64,000 nucleotides of DNA, from positions 1-64,000 of the forward strand of contig LT642146.1 in NCBI GenBank assembly GCA_900128585.1, written 5' to 3'. The DNA is from Stramenopiles sp. TOSAG23-3 (taxonomy: Eukaryota; Sar). The position numbers were made by a program, and so were the translations under genes. The notes below the pieces were generated by a model. That model made no database searches. It saw only the letters and a program-made list of their open reading frames with translations, and was not told where the DNA came from. Positions 19,279 to 28,767 of this stretch are shown in pieces. Each line of letters starts with the position of its first letter. Position 1 is the stretch's first letter.

Positions 19279-21147
19279 TTATCGCTTGGCAGCAGCCCCA
19301 CCTCGCTTTCGTTTGTATGCGGGCTCCGTTGAAGCAATCATATTATCATACGATCGTTTAAAAACAAAGGGGTGGCGTACCTTCCCCTTGGCATCGACGA
19401 AGTAAAGCAGGGTTTGTTGGAGTTTGTTCAGGGACCCGTCTAGTCTATCGAGCACCATCTGGATACGAAAAAGTTCAGCGCTGTCTGTATCAGAAAGCTT
19501 AGAATTTCTCCGCGTAATTCTTACGTACAGGTTTTTTGACGTTGCAATTTTCACTATTTCGACGGATGTCGGAGTGTTGCCATGTTCTTCCCACCGCACG
19601 GTGGCCGTTTTCGTTTTCGTCTCTACGTCACTAATGCTGGTAATGGTGCCAGTCTTGTGGAGATTACGCACAGTCATCCCCAGGGAGAGATCATCACAGT
19701 CGAAGATAGGCACATACTTTTCTCCATGGGTTTGGGCTAATTCTAGAATGTTGTTTTTGGTGGACACGATGTGTTGCTTTCTCAAGGTCACGTTAAAAAT
19801 GCACTGCAGAGTGAAACGTTCTGCGGCTACGGAGAGCATCTTGTGCGAAGAGTGCCAGAAATAAAACGTAGTGGATGGCGCACGGTTTGGGGGTCGTGAA
19901 ACTTCGTGCAGAGCCACAACATTGTCCTGCAGCATATCGTACAATCTCTGGCGGGCCTCATGCACCGGCACCATCCCTAATTCACTTATCATGTTCTGCT
20001 CTAAATGCCCCTTCTCGACCAAGAGCTTTAATATGCGAGCGCTTTCAGTACCGTAGCGGTGGGAAACAATGCTTTCAGACATCTCATGAACAATCTGGGT
20101 GTGGATACTTCCCACGTTTACTTGGTAGGCGCCGTTGCCAAGGACCAAGAGCGCAGAGGGCTGCATGTTGCACAACCGCTTGATACAGTTGTCGATGAGA
20201 TCATTCCCCCAAGAGAAAGTTAGCTGGTCTGAGACGGGAATGTGTGCAGGATTTTTCAGAGATTTTTTGACATCGTGGAGGTGTACTATTGTTTCGTTCT
20301 GGCGAACAAAGTGGCCATCGTGGTCGCACGCTTGCATTTGTTTCTTCCTCGCACACATCAAAAATGCCCTGTACACCTCAACTACAGAGGAGACGTTCTC
20401 CCCGTTGTTCTTTCTTCCAATTTGGGCGTGGTTGACATAGTCCAGGCACATTTTGTGCCGCAGCTGAAGGTGAATTCGGCCCACGTGCACGACGTGATGC
20501 GGCGTGCTGCTGCCTGTACTTTGCACATCTGCCTTCACAATAAAGCCTCTCCCTGCTAGAAAATCCCAGGCAGACTTGAAACTCTTTACTTTGCTGCCCA
20601 TCTTGGCTTCATGGTACCGTTTCAACGCAGCCTCATAGGTGCACCCGGCAGCCCTCATAATGGACAAAATGTTGCCGGTGGTTTTTCCGACTCCTGCACC
20701 CAACTCGTTAGTGGCTTCTTCGGTAACGGCCGCTATGTACTCTGGGAAGTGAAGCCACAAAAGTATTGAATTGGTATCAAAATCAAACATACATTTTCCT
20801 GGACTAGACCCATCTTCAGGATATTGATAACTGTATATGACCCCGTGATCAATCAAGACCCACAAGCAGGTCCCGACCTCTTTCTCCGTCAAGGCAACGA
20901 CTTGGGCTTCCCCACAACCGATTGTATACTTCGAAGCACGACTGACTAAGCTGGTGTTTCTGCCGACAGTCGGATCCTTGCACAGCGAAATAATTTCTGA
21001 ATGAGTCACTGGCCCCTTCGCGGCAACTATTTCACAAAGGCGGTGACATTGGTACCCAAAGTATTGAGCGACTAAGTTAAGAGCGACCAGCTTCCGGTGC
21101 TTACTTGCCTTTTCGGTGACCTCATTGTGTGCTACAATGTTCGCCAT
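19279..21147 (-). CDS. POLR3C: RNA polymerase III subunit RPC3 (RPC82)
   Basis: 622 residues from the ATG at 21145-21147. RPC3 is part of the Pol III subcomplex (with RPC6 and RPC7) that opens promoters of tRNA and 5S genes in the nucleus. The N-terminal winged helix is recognisable (LVAQYFGYQCHRLCEIVAAKGPVTHSEI in part). The strongest match is residues about 367-431, a TFIIE-like winged helix with ESARILKLLVEKG, LEQNMISELGMVP, EARQRLYDML, NRAPSTTFYFW. Residues about 488-535 (LSLGMTVRNLHKTG, TATVRWEEHG) look like a small Tudor/KOW-type beta barrel placed between two C-terminal helices where RPC3 proteins normally have a simple linker. The tail ends in basic KRKRGG. Length is within the range for the family. 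Confidence 0.85.
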   Translation of the reverse strand: MANIVAHNEVTEKASKHRKLVALNLVAQYFGYQCHRLCEIVAAKGPVTHSEIISLCKDPTVGRNTSLVSRASKYTIGCGEAQVVALTEKEVGTCLWVLIDHGVIYSYQYPEDGSSPGKCMFDFDTNSILLWLHFPEYIAAVTEEATNELGAGVGKTTGNILSIMRAAGCTYEAALKRYHEAKMGSKVKSFKSAWDFLAGRGFIVKADVQSTGSSTPHHVVHVGRIHLQLRHKMCLDYVNHAQIGRKNNGENVSSVVEVYRAFLMCARKKQMQACDHDGHFVRQNETIVHLHDVKKSLKNPAHIPVSDQLTFSWGNDLIDNCIKRLCNMQPSALLVLGNGAYQVNVGSIHTQIVHEMSESIVSHRYGTESARILKLLVEKGHLEQNMISELGMVPVHEARQRLYDMLQDNVVALHEVSRPPNRAPSTTFYFWHSSHKMLSVAAERFTLQCIFNVTLRKQHIVSTKNNILELAQTHGEKYVPIFDCDDLSLGMTVRNLHKTGTITSISDVETKTKTATVRWEEHGNTPTSVEIVKIATSKNLYVRITRRNSKLSDTDSAELFRIQMVLDRLDGSLNKLQQTLLYFVDAKGKVRHPFVFKRSYDNMIASTEPAYKRKRGGAAAKR

Positions 21148-21618
21148 ACCGTGCGTACGAAGGCAGAATAGATGGGTATGTGCTGTACAACAATTCTTTG
21201 CACTATCTTATTCTCAATGACTATGACGTTTTATCAGTTTAAACCACATAAAAACATATACTTAAATAGCAACCAAATTGATAAATCTTTTAACAATCTT
21301 CGCAGATTCTCGTTGCATGTACGTACGGTGTGAGTTCCGTCGTCGCGGAAGAATTATTATTATTAGACGACGTAGATTGGCAGGTATTAATAATACCAAG
21401 TACAGGTAGTAAAAAGAGGTAGGTCATTTATTATTTTTTTTTTTTAATTAATTGGTGGTTGTGGCCCCCGCACCTCCATTGATTTTATTTTTACATGTAC
21501 AGTTCCTCGTATAGTAAGAATACAGAAGTGCAGTATGTTAGTCTCTAATATCTATATTTATCCTTTACGATTATATATCTAATAATACCACTCTAGCTTA
21601 CTGCTGAGGCCAAATTAT
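21148..21618. other. Spacer between two minus-strand genes
   Basis: AT-rich with a short GGTATTAATAATACC palindrome at 21382-21396. This is the 5' flank of RPC3 and 3' flank of the 14-3-3-like gene. No further gene seen. Confidence 0.4.
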
Positions 21619-22674
21619 TTATTTATACAGGTTTTCTCGGAGATTGTAGCTTGTCATTCTCATCAATTCGTTATTTTGTTCCTTTAAAGCGCTTCCAGCC
21701 GCAACGTAAGAGGAATGGCTCTGCAATTGTTGAGTTTTTCCGAAGCCAATCCCGTTGTCTAAATAATTCTTGAGCAAGTTTAGTAACTTGTGTAACTCGT
21801 TATCCGTTTCGTTCATTCGCATACTGCTGTCAATTGCATCTTCATACGCCTTTCTTGCAAGGGACACTGCTTCTTCCGTCTTGTCACAGTACTGGTCCAA
21901 AAATATCGCATAATTCAGAGCCAGCCCCAGCCTCGTGACGTCTACGGATATCAAGTAATCCTGCGCTATGATGTGGGCTCTTGAATAGGAATCCAAAGCC
22001 ACCTCGATCATCGTAGAGGAGCGTTCCAATTCCAACAAGTAACGATAGAAGTCGCCTTTGAGTTTCAAATAGAAGCATTTTTCTTCCTCAATACTTGAGC
22101 GGGGGAGCAAATGGGAGTCGAGAAGTTTGATGAATCTCCAACATTGCGACTCAACGCTTCGTTGGATCTCGTTCACTCTCAGCTGAATCACCCCGCGCGC
22201 CAGGTACTCGTCACCCAAGCAGTGCAACAAGTTTGCACTCAGCTGTTCAAACGATCTGCGCTTTGCATTCACGCTTTCTTTAAATGCTTGGACAAGCATG
22301 GTGCGCTCCTGAATAGAGAGCGAAAAGTTTTTCCCGTGCACTACAACGGCGTACATTTCCTCACACATCAAGTCATAAAGTGGCGGATTGCAGTCCCTCA
22401 GCGCCTTTGCACAGATTACATGGCCTTCTCTGGCAGTCGTATCAATGACAACCTTCTCTGGGACTGTCCCCAGATCGGATAACAATTCGACCTGTTCCCA
22501 TGCATCGTTAGCAGCAACCACGGTCGCCCAGTTTTCCACGCTAACGGATATCCCCCCATCATCACTGATCTGCTCCCATTTATCGTGGTCCCATCGTTCA
22601 CCTGCCAAATCCCGGGCTACGTTTTCATAAATCCTGCCCTTGATTGCCCTCGCTTTTATCACATCGTTGCCCAT
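21619..22674 (-). CDS. Divergent 14-3-3-like protein with N-terminal extension
   Basis: 351 residues from the ATG at 22672-22674. Residues about 98-310 align with the nine-helix 14-3-3 fold: MYAVVVHGKNFSLSIQERTMLVQAFKESVNAKRRSF (helices 1-3), FYLKLKGDFYRYLLE (helix 5), LGLALNYAIFLDQ and ACSLA-like SLARKAYEDAIDS. The phosphoserine pocket looks intact: Lys132, Arg139, Arg211 and Tyr212 sit where K49, R56, R127 and Y128 lie in the canonical protein. The family usually has about 245 residues; here about 97 extra residues precede the fold and about 40 follow it. Helix 9 is less conserved than usual. It probably binds phosphoproteins, as family members do, but the groove is divergent enough that specificity may differ. 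Confidence 0.8.
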   Translation of the reverse strand: MGNDVIKARAIKGRIYENVARDLAGERWDHDKWEQISDDGGISVSVENWATVVAANDAWEQVELLSDLGTVPEKVVIDTTAREGHVICAKALRDCNPPLYDLMCEEMYAVVVHGKNFSLSIQERTMLVQAFKESVNAKRRSFEQLSANLLHCLGDEYLARGVIQLRVNEIQRSVESQCWRFIKLLDSHLLPRSSIEEEKCFYLKLKGDFYRYLLELERSSTMIEVALDSYSRAHIIAQDYLISVDVTRLGLALNYAIFLDQYCDKTEEAVSLARKAYEDAIDSSMRMNETDNELHKLLNLLKNYLDNGIGFGKTQQLQSHSSYVAAGSALKEQNNELMRMTSYNLRENLYK

Positions 22675-23537
22675 TGGACGCGAATCTATTTAATGTTCTA
22701 CACTCCCATACAGGTGGCCTCTCGGTTCTTTCTGACTGAATAGAACCGCTTTCTTATCGTGTTAACTGGGATCGATTACTTATTTAAATGTAATGATTTC
22801 CATATTAGTAGTCGTCTATCGCAGAAGAAAAAATTCGGAGGATAGAAGAAGAACAGAAGATGAGAAAAAATATGAAAAATGATTTTATATAAAAAATAAA
22901 AATATGAGAATTAATACAGGTACATACCAATTGGTACAATAACAAATAAGGAAAGAATGAACCAAACAATACAACGTAGTCTAGGGAAAATATAAGTATA
23001 ATTACTACTATAAATGAACCATTTAAGGTAAGATAAATATAATATGAAAACATTCCATCGTTGATCAATATTAACAACTTTACAGTTTTTTTTTAAAACT
23101 ATTAAAATATTATACACCTTAATTAAAACAAATAAGAGGGGAGCAAGGAGCACAACCATATTCCCTTGGAAATTGAGTTGAGTTAGACTTGGCGGCGTTT
23201 TACCGTTTTCTATTAGTCATCATCTAAACGGCCACTTCTATATTAACTAACAGTATTAACAGGAGTACAGTATAGGTTTTTACAACAGATTCCGCATACA
23301 ACACTTATAATTGTACAACTTCTAATAAATAACAACAACAGCAGCAAATAAGCTGAGCAGCCAACGTACAAAATACAACTAAACTTCTTCATGTTTATGT
23401 ATCGGATTGGATACAACAAGTAGATAAATATTTAATATCTATTTTATTTCTCTTGCAAACGTATTGAACACTTTGTGTAAAAATAATTTGGACGTCTGCA
23501 CGTTCCCTAGAAACATTAGCAGAAACGAAGCTGCAAT
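22675..23537. other. Divergent promoter region
   Basis: AT-rich spacer between the 14-3-3-like gene (-) and the MYCBPAP-like gene (+). Small frames on the minus strand are leucine/isoleucine-rich translations of AT-rich DNA and are not supported. No RNA gene seen. Confidence 0.4.
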
Positions 23538-26500
23538 ATGTCGGCGAACAACAGTAACTCTGCCGGGGTTGCCTTGGACCTCAACCGGAGAAAGAAGAAA
23601 CGCCGCATCAAGTTGTTGCGTGTCGCGGCCCCCGATCAGTCGTTGGGGGCGAAAGACCAATTCAATAGTGCCACAATCAATCCCAGCGCGAGCGTTGCTA
23701 GCCTTGCATCGGCCAGTTCGTTTAAAAAAAGTCCCAGTAAGCATCGGGGTGTTGTCCTCGCAAAGAATGTAAACGCAGACTCTTTGCGTTCGCTTGGGCC
23801 AACGTCTCCAATTAAGATTGACAAAGACGCTGGACCTGTAATCGACCCAAAGACCAAGAGGGTGGTGGAGAGAACAATTTTAGGCACGGCCGAGGACTTC
23901 GAGGAAATGCACGTGATGAAAGCCGGGGCGAACCGAGGCCGAACGTTTCAGCCCAGGCGCCATAGCATCGAAAAAAAGGAAGAGAAGGGCAACGAAGCAG
24001 CCCCCCGGATGACAAGCATCCAGGACAGCACGTTCATTGACAACCAGGCGGAGGATGATGTTTTTATGTACAAGCATCGGCTGCTAGACCCGGCCGAGGT
24101 TTCTAAGCGGAGAGAGCGCATCGCAGAGGCTCGAAAAGAAGAAGCGGAGTACATGAAAGAGGAGGAGGATAGTATGCTTATGTGTGATTTGATAGTGTCG
24201 CGTCGGGAGCAGAACGCTCTCAAGAATTGGAAAAAAATCCAGAAAACGTGGGGCCATTTCCGAAAACAAATGGCGAAGGAGTTGAAAAAGCACCCAGACG
24301 ACCTGGTCGTGTCTCGTTCGTTCGAGTACCGCGAAAAGCGGGAAGAATACCAGATGTTGGAGGGCGCCACCCCGGCAGACTTAAAGCACGGCAGCGAGTA
24401 CTGGATGATGAGCCTGAGGGGCATGGGCACGCGGTACGTGCCTGTCGGTAACATTTTTAGCGGGCTCTTCTGCCCCGTGAACGAAGACAAAGAGTACACC
24501 ATTGACATTATTCGGCAGCCAGGAACCACGGATCCAAAGAGAAAAAACGCCCCAAAAAATTGGCGGCACTCTCACACGTTAATGGAGCGACAGAAGCGCA
24601 TGAAAAAGAAGCTGATGGAGATGCGCCCTCACTTTATTGGAGCGGATGAAACGGAATCGCTCATCGCACAAGCGGAAGGGTTGTTTGAGTGGGCAGAGAG
24701 AAGCTCCAAACAATACTTTGAGAACCAAAAGATCGAAAGCGAGAAAGAAGTAGGAAGAACCGAAGCCGAAGATGCCGAGACGAAGGACAAGGAAGTCGAG
24801 GAAGCAGAAGCGCTCCCAGAAGTAAAACAGGGCCCAGCTTTGTCACTGACCAACCCGTCAGCGACAGCCAATAGTGTTGCCAATTGTGGCGGCAATACAA
24901 CCCGGCTGCTGTTGAATTCCATCGTTGGAGATCAAACAGACGCTGTCATCGTTGTCAAAAACAGGGGAACGACAGCGTTGTTTTATTCGTGGAACAAGGT
25001 CGACTCAGAGCCAACTTTGGACCAATCTCTTACAGGTGGCCCCCGTGGCCGCGGGCAGGTGTACTGCCGCGATCGCTCGGGGGTTTTATTGCCGGGGCTG
25101 ACAAAAGAGTTCCCGTTCAGTTTTAAATCAAACATTGCAGGAATGTTTTCCGAAGAATGGGAAATTGTAACCGTGCCTCCAGTAAGCGAGAACCCGACCA
25201 AGTTGGCAATTAAGGCCATGGTCACGGAGGAAGACTTGCTGGCACCGAAGCGCGATGCCCTAGAGGCAAAGCTCGCCGACCAGGCATTGACTCATGGCAT
25301 TGAGGACATGCTTCGGGATATTGTGCGGGACGTCAAAACCCCACCCCCACCGCCGCTGACGGAAGTTGAACTGAAGCAAAAGAAATTTGAAGAATCCAAC
25401 GCTGACCTGCCAACTCCATTGTTCTACACCGAAGATCTCCACGAAGAAGTCAGGTCTTTGGCGCAAAAAATCTTTTTGGCAACTATCCCGCCACCGGAAC
25501 CAGTCGTGAAAGAAACGCCGGCTGCCGAAGGGGAGGATGTGGAGCAGACTGTTGAAGGGGAACCTGTTGGAGACGGTAGTGTAGTTGAAAGCACCGGCGA
25601 AGGTACCGAGCTGGACACGGAGAGCAAAAGCCAGGCCGAACCGTCGGAAGTGGAAGGGAAAGAAAAAACTGCGGAAGACGAAGCCACGGCAGTCGAGCCC
25701 TCAGCCGAAGAAGGTGCCCCAGAGCCCCCCGTCGAGGTTGTGCCTGTCGTGATCGACCGTGAATGGGGCGGAACGTTTAGTGAACTAGTAATGGTAGTGA
25801 AAGAGGAAGTTATGCCCCTTGATATGGAAGTTGCGGAAAGCCTGCTGTACGAATTGCAGCTGTTGCAACAGCAGTTTGCACAGCCTCCGGTTTCGTTGTC
25901 GTCTGCACTGTCAGCAGGTCGGGAATTTTTCAACAATATCGCAATGGAGATCCCTAGTATATCTGATTCTCTGCTGGAAGAGAACGGTTTGGAGCCTCGG
26001 GCCAAATTCAAGCGCCCGCGCAGTTTGAAACCGGGCCAAGAGGAAGATCCAAACCGAAAGCTTGCACCACGCGGTGGAGCATGGAAAGTCCAGCCTGAAG
26101 AAGGAGACGACGATGACGCCACCCCAGAAAGTGCGTACCGAAAATCGCTCGAAAAGTCGGTGGCTGCCAAACTCTCTGAAATGATTCCTTCGTTCGTGGA
26201 GAATGCCATAGCTACCAAGCAAGCGAAGATAGCAGAAGAGCGCAAATTGCGTGCGATGGAACTCTCCGTTCTAGATTTTCCGTGGAAAACTCAAACGCAA
26301 GACGACGACGAAGACGCTGCAGAGAATGAGGACGATGAAAACGAGGAAGCGAAGGTGGTGGAACCCCTGGAGCCAGTGTTTGCTGCAATCAACAGCGGCA
26401 GCGTCTTGCTTCGTGCGGATATGAACTTTGTACTCGAGGACGAGGGCGACGGCTCATGGAGCATAATGGAAACGAAAATAAACGACAAACGCATCGCAAA

Positions 26501-28127
26501 CATTTCTGCAAATATAAAGAGACTGGTGTCGGCAAACGCGCTTGTAATCACGATCGTTGGCCATCTGGGAGACCCCCAAGGCGAAGCTGACACCAAGCAC
26601 ACCCTGTTGCCAGTAGCGGAGATGATCACCGATGCGGTGGAGATACCTGTTCAGTTTGTCTCTTCTATAGAGGAAGCTACAGCGATCATTGATGCAGAGA
26701 AAGAAAAGAAGAAAATCAACGATGAAAAGGAGGCGGCAAAAGTAGCCGCCAAGCAGGCAAAGGCAGCTGCCCGCGCTGCACGAAGAGCAGAAGCTGGGAG
26801 CGACTACGAATCTGACGAGGACGATGATGACGAGGACGAGGAGGACGAAGAAGAGGAGGAGGAGGACGCACCCCCCTGCAAAATTATTCTGTTGGAAAAT
26901 GTTGGCTATACCCTTGCAGAACACTCTGACTACATGGGAAAACTTCCACAAAACGCAGAGGAAGAAGATATTGAGGATCGCCGGAATGAAATAGACGAGT
27001 ACTGTGCCAAGTTGAGCAACATGGCAGATATTTTCATCAACGACGACCTTCCAGGGTCAAGCGTGGCAAATATGACTATATCAGGCGTCTCCTCGGCGTC
27101 TTCTTTTACAATTCCAGGGTTAACACTGCAGAAGGAACTACAAAACTTCTGCGAGTTCTTTGAGAATTCCGAAAATGGAAAGAAGATAGCTGTTGTTAGC
27201 GGCTCATCGTTACAAGGCAAAGTCGAATTGCTTCGTTTACTGTTGCAAAGGGTGGACGAGATATTGATTGGGGGAGGCGTTGGACCATTGTTTGAGCGCG
27301 TTCGTAGGGAGTGGGACGCGCGGAACAATGCCGGTGACGAAAACGCTGTCGATGCCGAAGGGCAAGACGGAGGCGCAGACCCGGCACAGGAAGATAACGA
27401 TGAAGATGGCGAGGAGGAAGACGAGGAAGACGAGGACGCAGAAGATGAGGACGAAGAAGGAGGGGAACCTGAAGGCCATGTGCCAACCATGACGGACGAA
27501 GAATCCTCCTTGTTGCCCATCGCACGTTTGTTGTTTTCGGACGCCAAGCGGCTAGGTGTTGGCATCCACTTGCCAGGAGACTATGTGCTAGGCGACGAAC
27601 CAGTTGTTAGAGACGAGCCAGGATACGAAGTAGAATACGACGGAGAAGCAGCGGAGTGGGTTGTTCCGGCAGTCGGTGCAGTCGGAGAGGACGGCAAGCC
27701 CGTCACTGGGCGTGCTGTGTGGGGCATTCCAGAGCGCGATATGCATATTCTTGACATTGGCCCGGAAACTCAGGAGCGCTACGCAGAGATCATCCGTGGT
27801 GCACAGAGTGTGCTATGGAGCGGGGCAGTTGGAGAAATCCAACACGGAGAAGGCCAGGGGGGAACGGCAGCTATGCTGGACGCCATGGCCGGAGCAACTG
27901 AAAACGGAGGGAAGACGTTGGTCGTCTCACCAGTTCTAGTCGACTTTCTTCGTACCGTGTCTGGCGTTGAAGACGAAGCCTTGGCATTGCTTAGCGCTGC
28001 GTCTGAAAAGCTGTTGATAGATGTAATGAACGGATCCATCGCAGGGGTTCAGGCATTGAAGAAAAAAGACATCGTTGTTCCGTCAGAAAAAGATGTGGCG
28101 GAAGAGGAAAATGCTGATGAGAGTTGA
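23538..28127 (+). CDS. MYCBPAP-like axonemal protein fused to a degenerate phosphoglycerate kinase domain
   Basis: 1529 residues from the ATG at 23538. Residues about 215-365 match the MYCBP-associated protein family (WKKIQKTWGHFR, GMGTRYVPVGNIFSGLFCPV, NWRHSHTLMERQKRMKKKL). Residues about 450-560 look like its immunoglobulin-like ASH/MSP-type domain (LLLNSIVGDQ, NRGTTALFYSWNKV, GVLLPG, FSFKSNIAGMFSEEWE). MYCBPAP proteins are known in cilia (central apparatus). Residues about 950-1515 follow the full phosphoglycerate kinase order: VLLRADMNFV, TIVGHLGDPQG, IILLENVGY, DIFINDD, DEILIGGG, LDIGPETQERY, VLWSGAVG. Catalytic residues are lost: HLGRP is HLGDP, LENLRF is LENVGY, and the DAFGTAHRAH and GGAKVSDK loops are replaced. 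Two acidic low-complexity inserts (26809-26868 and 27340-27470) interrupt it. It is likely a structural pseudoenzyme. Confidence 0.85.
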   Translation: MSANNSNSAGVALDLNRRKKKRRIKLLRVAAPDQSLGAKDQFNSATINPSASVASLASASSFKKSPSKHRGVVLAKNVNADSLRSLGPTSPIKIDKDAGPVIDPKTKRVVERTILGTAEDFEEMHVMKAGANRGRTFQPRRHSIEKKEEKGNEAAPRMTSIQDSTFIDNQAEDDVFMYKHRLLDPAEVSKRRERIAEARKEEAEYMKEEEDSMLMCDLIVSRREQNALKNWKKIQKTWGHFRKQMAKELKKHPDDLVVSRSFEYREKREEYQMLEGATPADLKHGSEYWMMSLRGMGTRYVPVGNIFSGLFCPVNEDKEYTIDIIRQPGTTDPKRKNAPKNWRHSHTLMERQKRMKKKLMEMRPHFIGADETESLIAQAEGLFEWAERSSKQYFENQKIESEKEVGRTEAEDAETKDKEVEEAEALPEVKQGPALSLTNPSATANSVANCGGNTTRLLLNSIVGDQTDAVIVVKNRGTTALFYSWNKVDSEPTLDQSLTGGPRGRGQVYCRDRSGVLLPGLTKEFPFSFKSNIAGMFSEEWEIVTVPPVSENPTKLAIKAMVTEEDLLAPKRDALEAKLADQALTHGIEDMLRDIVRDVKTPPPPPLTEVELKQKKFEESNADLPTPLFYTEDLHEEVRSLAQKIFLATIPPPEPVVKETPAAEGEDVEQTVEGEPVGDGSVVESTGEGTELDTESKSQAEPSEVEGKEKTAEDEATAVEPSAEEGAPEPPVEVVPVVIDREWGGTFSELVMVVKEEVMPLDMEVAESLLYELQLLQQQFAQPPVSLSSALSAGREFFNNIAMEIPSISDSLLEENGLEPRAKFKRPRSLKPGQEEDPNRKLAPRGGAWKVQPEEGDDDDATPESAYRKSLEKSVAAKLSEMIPSFVENAIATKQAKIAEERKLRAMELSVLDFPWKTQTQDDDEDAAENEDDENEEAKVVEPLEPVFAAINSGSVLLRADMNFVLEDEGDGSWSIMETKINDKRIANISANIKRLVSANALVITIVGHLGDPQGEADTKHTLLPVAEMITDAVEIPVQFVSSIEEATAIIDAEKEKKKINDEKEAAKVAAKQAKAAARAARRAEAGSDYESDEDDDDEDEEDEEEEEEDAPPCKIILLENVGYTLAEHSDYMGKLPQNAEEEDIEDRRNEIDEYCAKLSNMADIFINDDLPGSSVANMTISGVSSASSFTIPGLTLQKELQNFCEFFENSENGKKIAVVSGSSLQGKVELLRLLLQRVDEILIGGGVGPLFERVRREWDARNNAGDENAVDAEGQDGGADPAQEDNDEDGEEEDEEDEDAEDEDEEGGEPEGHVPTMTDEESSLLPIARLLFSDAKRLGVGIHLPGDYVLGDEPVVRDEPGYEVEYDGEAAEWVVPAVGAVGEDGKPVTGRAVWGIPERDMHILDIGPETQERYAEIIRGAQSVLWSGAVGEIQHGEGQGGTAAMLDAMAGATENGGKTLVVSPVLVDFLRTVSGVEDEALALLSAASEKLLIDVMNGSIAGVQALKKKDIVVPSEKDVAEEENADES

Positions 28128-28767
28128 GAAATAAATAGACTTATTCAATTTTGTTTTTCATTGTAATTTTTTTTACAGATACCTTGGTACTACCACTCTG
28201 AACATCAAAAAAAAACCTTCAGCGCTCTCTTTCTAGTCTATTGTATTGGATAACACCATTAACATTGTTCTTAGCACCATCACAGCATTGAATGCAGCTC
28301 CACTACCACCAAATAATTTTCTGGCTTATCTTAATATAATTTATCCCTATTTTATTTTCCTATTTATTGTATTTATAGCATAAAGAGAATACTTAATTAG
28401 TTTTTGGCATTACAATAGAGAATATATACAAATATACTTAAAAAAATATAATTAACTATATTCATATACAAGTGGACCGTAGGAGGGCACACCAGGTATT
28501 CCTTCTGAAGAAAAAAAGAAGCTTTTTTGTTTGTTGTTTGTTTGTTTGAATGTTGTTATAGTAGAAGATAATAATTATAATATTGTACGTACATTTTACC
28601 TGAAGAATAGAAACTGTTCAACTTTTTGTTTCGTGAGTGATAAAAAGGATTGCTGAAATAAAGAACACCTGATTACACGGTCACGGAAGCTGATCGTACT
28701 TTTGCCTCACCGTTTCATCGTGCAAGTTGTATATATAGTATACATATATTGTTTTTTAAGCGACGCA
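28128..28767. other. Spacer between tandem plus-strand genes
   Basis: AT-rich. It carries a short GTTTGTTTGTTTG run near 28531. The downstream frame extends upstream to a TTG at 28702, but the ATG at 28768 gives a start directly before the first bromodomain and is preferred. Confidence 0.4.

Noticed and set aside
22805-23159. Ile/Leu/Phe-rich minus-strand small frames that look like membrane proteins
   Set aside because: They follow the local AT richness, have no conserved motif and overlap each other in different frames.
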